From the NCBI GenBank assembly GCA_002067705.1, contig MVRL01000173.1, positions 1 through 64,000 of the forward strand: 64,000 nucleotides of DNA. The letters are read 5' to 3'. Of this stretch, positions 62,672 through 64,000 are shown piece by piece. Position 1 is the stretch's first letter. Each line of letters opens with the position of its first letter. A program made the translations under genes and the position numbers. The notes beneath the pieces were generated by a model, which made no database searches, was not told where the DNA came from, and was given only the letters and a program-made list of their open reading frames with translations. Source of the stretch: Methanosaeta sp. PtaU1.Bin112. Its GTDB lineage: Archaea; Halobacteriota; Methanosarcinia; Methanotrichales; Methanotrichaceae.

Positions 62672-63091
62672 TTATTTTATCCCCGATACCGTCACCACGA
62701 CCAATGCGATCCCATCTTTCCCGAAAATCGTCTCTATCATAATCCACTGGTTGAAGCCAGTAAGAAATCCTGCCTTCCTTCACCCCTTTGTGAGCCATCT
62801 GCTTTACCTCAGAGGGTAGCATAACGAATGCATGTGGATCTTGGGACACATTTACTATGATGATCCAAAAATCACCCATAATCTTGTCCAGACTATTGCC
62901 AATTGGAGCTGGATTGCGCTTGCTTAATGCTTTAACTTGCATCGTCACGAAGCGTAGACCATCAGTACTATATGCGATAATATCAATTCCGCGCGCATTG
63001 CTTGAGGTAGGCATTACATTCCAGCCCATGCGTGACATTTGATAACACGCAAAAACAGTCCGGAGTTTCCAGTTATATGCGTTTCAGACAT
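62655..63091 (-). pseudogene. PD-(D/E)XK nuclease-like gene with frameshift
   Basis: The intact 3' part reads CYQMSRMGWNVMPTSSNARG, then IDIIAYSTDGLRFVTMQVKA, with the D...QVK arrangement of PD-(D/E)XK nucleases of the Holliday-resolvase/restriction type. The natural start is ATG 63091 (AAGGAGAAG site upstream, MSETHITGNSG), but that frame is shifted against the rest at a T5 run (63051-63055). ATG 63038 would give a truncated product lacking the first helix. Either the gene is broken or the run holds a sequencing error. Confidence 0.6.
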
Positions 63092-63262
63092 ACTCTTCTC
63101 CTTAAGCCATCTCTCGACGCTCTGGATCCATGTTGATGACTTTGCTATTTGAACTTCCTTATGAATCTTGCCAATATCCGAGGCGTGAATTGGAGGCAGC
63201 ACTCATGATCGCAGACTTCAGCATCCGAATACAAAGATATACATAATGATCAACACAACATT

Positions 63263-63520
63263 ATGCACATGAGTGAGATAGTCCTCCAGGTGCCGGATGA
63301 TGCATTACTGGCCCTGAAGATGTCCCCGGATGAATTGGGAAAAGAGCTGCGATTAGCAGCGGCGGTAAAACTCTTTGAACTGGGAAGACTATCATCGGGG
63401 GCAGCTGCCAGGCTGGCAGGAATACCCCGAACGCTATTCCTGGCCAGGCTGGCAAACTATGGCGTGGATACATTTCGCCTGACAGAAGAAGAGATCAATG
63501 CGGAGGCTACTCTTGCCTGA
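63263..63520 (+). CDS. UPF0175-family antitoxin
   Basis: The 85-residue protein (MSEIVLQVPDDALLALKMSP, start 63263 or 63269) has the UPF0175 layout: a beta strand, ELRLAAAVKLFELGRLSSGA and a helix-turn-helix AARLAGIPRTLFLARLANYG. It is the usual partner of DUF3368 toxins, binding DNA and the toxin. It overlaps the toxin gene by 23 bp. Confidence 0.85.
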   Translation: MHMSEIVLQVPDDALLALKMSPDELGKELRLAAAVKLFELGRLSSGAAARLAGIPRTLFLARLANYGVDTFRLTEEEINAEATLA

Positions 63521-63998
63521 AGTCATCTGCAACACATCACCCTTGCAGTATTTGCATCAGATAGGTCAATTGAGCATTCTACCTGCACTTGTTGGATCAA
63601 TTATTGTTCCACCTGCGGTAATAGTTGAACTGGACGCCGGTATCGCAAAAGGATTGGACCTGCCCCAGCCGGAGAATCTCAAATGGGTCAAGATACAAGC
63701 GCCAATAAGCGCTATGGCTGCATCTCTGATAACAGATCTTGGACCAGGCGAGTCTCAGGTATTGATGCTGGCCCTTGAAAAGCCTGGAAGCATTGCTCTT
63801 CTTGATGATGCTCTGGCGCGCCGCGTGGCCACGGCTAATGGAATACCCATCAAGGGCACACTGGGGTTGCTTCTTGAAGCAAAACGTGCAGGGCACCTAT
63901 CAGAGGTGAGACCATCTCTCGACGGCCTCCAGGAGCAGGGCTTCCGCCTGGCAGCGCAGACGAGGGATGCCGTATTGAAGTTGGCTGGCGAATCGTGA
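63498..63998 (+). CDS. DUF3368 PIN-type toxin
   Basis: The 166-residue protein has PIN-domain features: VICNTSPLQYLHQIGQLSIL at the N-terminus (Asn at the first acidic position, common in the family), VIVELDAGIAKG, LGPGESQVLMLALE and the acidic LLDDALARRVA near 97, then GTLGLLLEAKRAGH. DUF3368 proteins are probably RNases held in check by UPF0175 antitoxins. The gene runs almost to the window edge and is complete. Confidence 0.87.
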   Translation: MRRLLLPEVICNTSPLQYLHQIGQLSILPALVGSIIVPPAVIVELDAGIAKGLDLPQPENLKWVKIQAPISAMAASLITDLGPGESQVLMLALEKPGSIALLDDALARRVATANGIPIKGTLGLLLEAKRAGHLSEVRPSLDGLQEQGFRLAAQTRDAVLKLAGES

Positions 63999-64000
63999 AG

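Noticed and set aside
1-64000. CRISPR array, integrase, rRNA genes or intact insertion sequence
   Set aside because: I looked for regularly spaced repeats, recombinase motifs, rRNA signatures and transposase frames and saw none that could be supported.

Overview
The window looks like chromosomal DNA of a methanogenic archaeon of the order Methanosarcinales, most probably Methanothrix/Methanosaeta-like. This rests on the archaeal RNA polymerase operon with split B''/B' and A'/A'' subunits, an MC1 chromatin protein, SRP19, archaeal PurP, an FmdE-family protein, a Mhun_1560-type radical SAM enzyme, and a tRNA-Lys with an archaeal intron at position 37/38. The genus is an inference from gene content; nothing in the sequence states it.

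Layout. 0-2 kb: end of an MFS exporter and a ZIP metal transporter. 2-9 kb: two ferritin-like DUF2202 secreted proteins flank a metal/Fe-S cluster block (a CDF transporter fused to a NifX-like domain, two NifX-like proteins, two ferredoxin-containing Mrp/MinD ATPases). 8.8-11.5 kb: radical SAM protein, metallo-beta-lactamase-fold protein, DUF169 protein. 11.5-27.7 kb: a roughly 16-kb island bracketed by direct repeats. It carries a divergent ABC uptake system: four family-5 solute-binding proteins, two permease pairs, one ATPase pair, an MFS transporter inside the operon and two related methyltransferases. 27.5-29.6 kb: zinc/manganese-type ABC permease and ATPase with an FmdE-family gene. 30-33 kb: two tandem binding proteins with dockerin-like EF-hand modules. 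33-36 kb: MC1, then a bacterial-type pyrF lying between two copies of a repeat.

36-45 kb is mostly housekeeping: MoaA, a B12-binding-type radical SAM protein, NifB, SRP19, a PHP phosphoesterase, HflX, a UPF0280 protein and a peptide-modifying-type radical SAM protein. 45-47.9 kb: an orphan ZnuA-like binding protein, then a gene-poor stretch with decayed elements, a 56-codon ORF and a possible small RNA. 48-52.4 kb: a DUF523-like protein, a PH-like protein, PurP, a frameshifted relic, LeuD and LeuB. 52.5-61.8 kb: tRNA-Lys, then rpoH-rpoB''-rpoB'-rpoA'-rpoA''-rpl30e-nusA-rps12-rps7, closed by a clear hairpin/T-tract terminator. 61.8-64 kb: an HhH-GPD-like glycosylase with a frameshifted PD-(D/E)XK nuclease, and a UPF0175/DUF3368 toxin-antitoxin pair.

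The strongest theme is metal handling: ZIP, CDF, a zinc ABC system, an orphan ZnuA, siderophore-type binding proteins and the Opp/Nik-type island. The repeats show that a permease-DUF169 gene order was split or duplicated around the island, leaving a frameshifted permease relic at one end and a DUF169 relic at the other. A short TAGTAAT-like motif recurs upstream of most of these binding-protein genes and could link their regulation.
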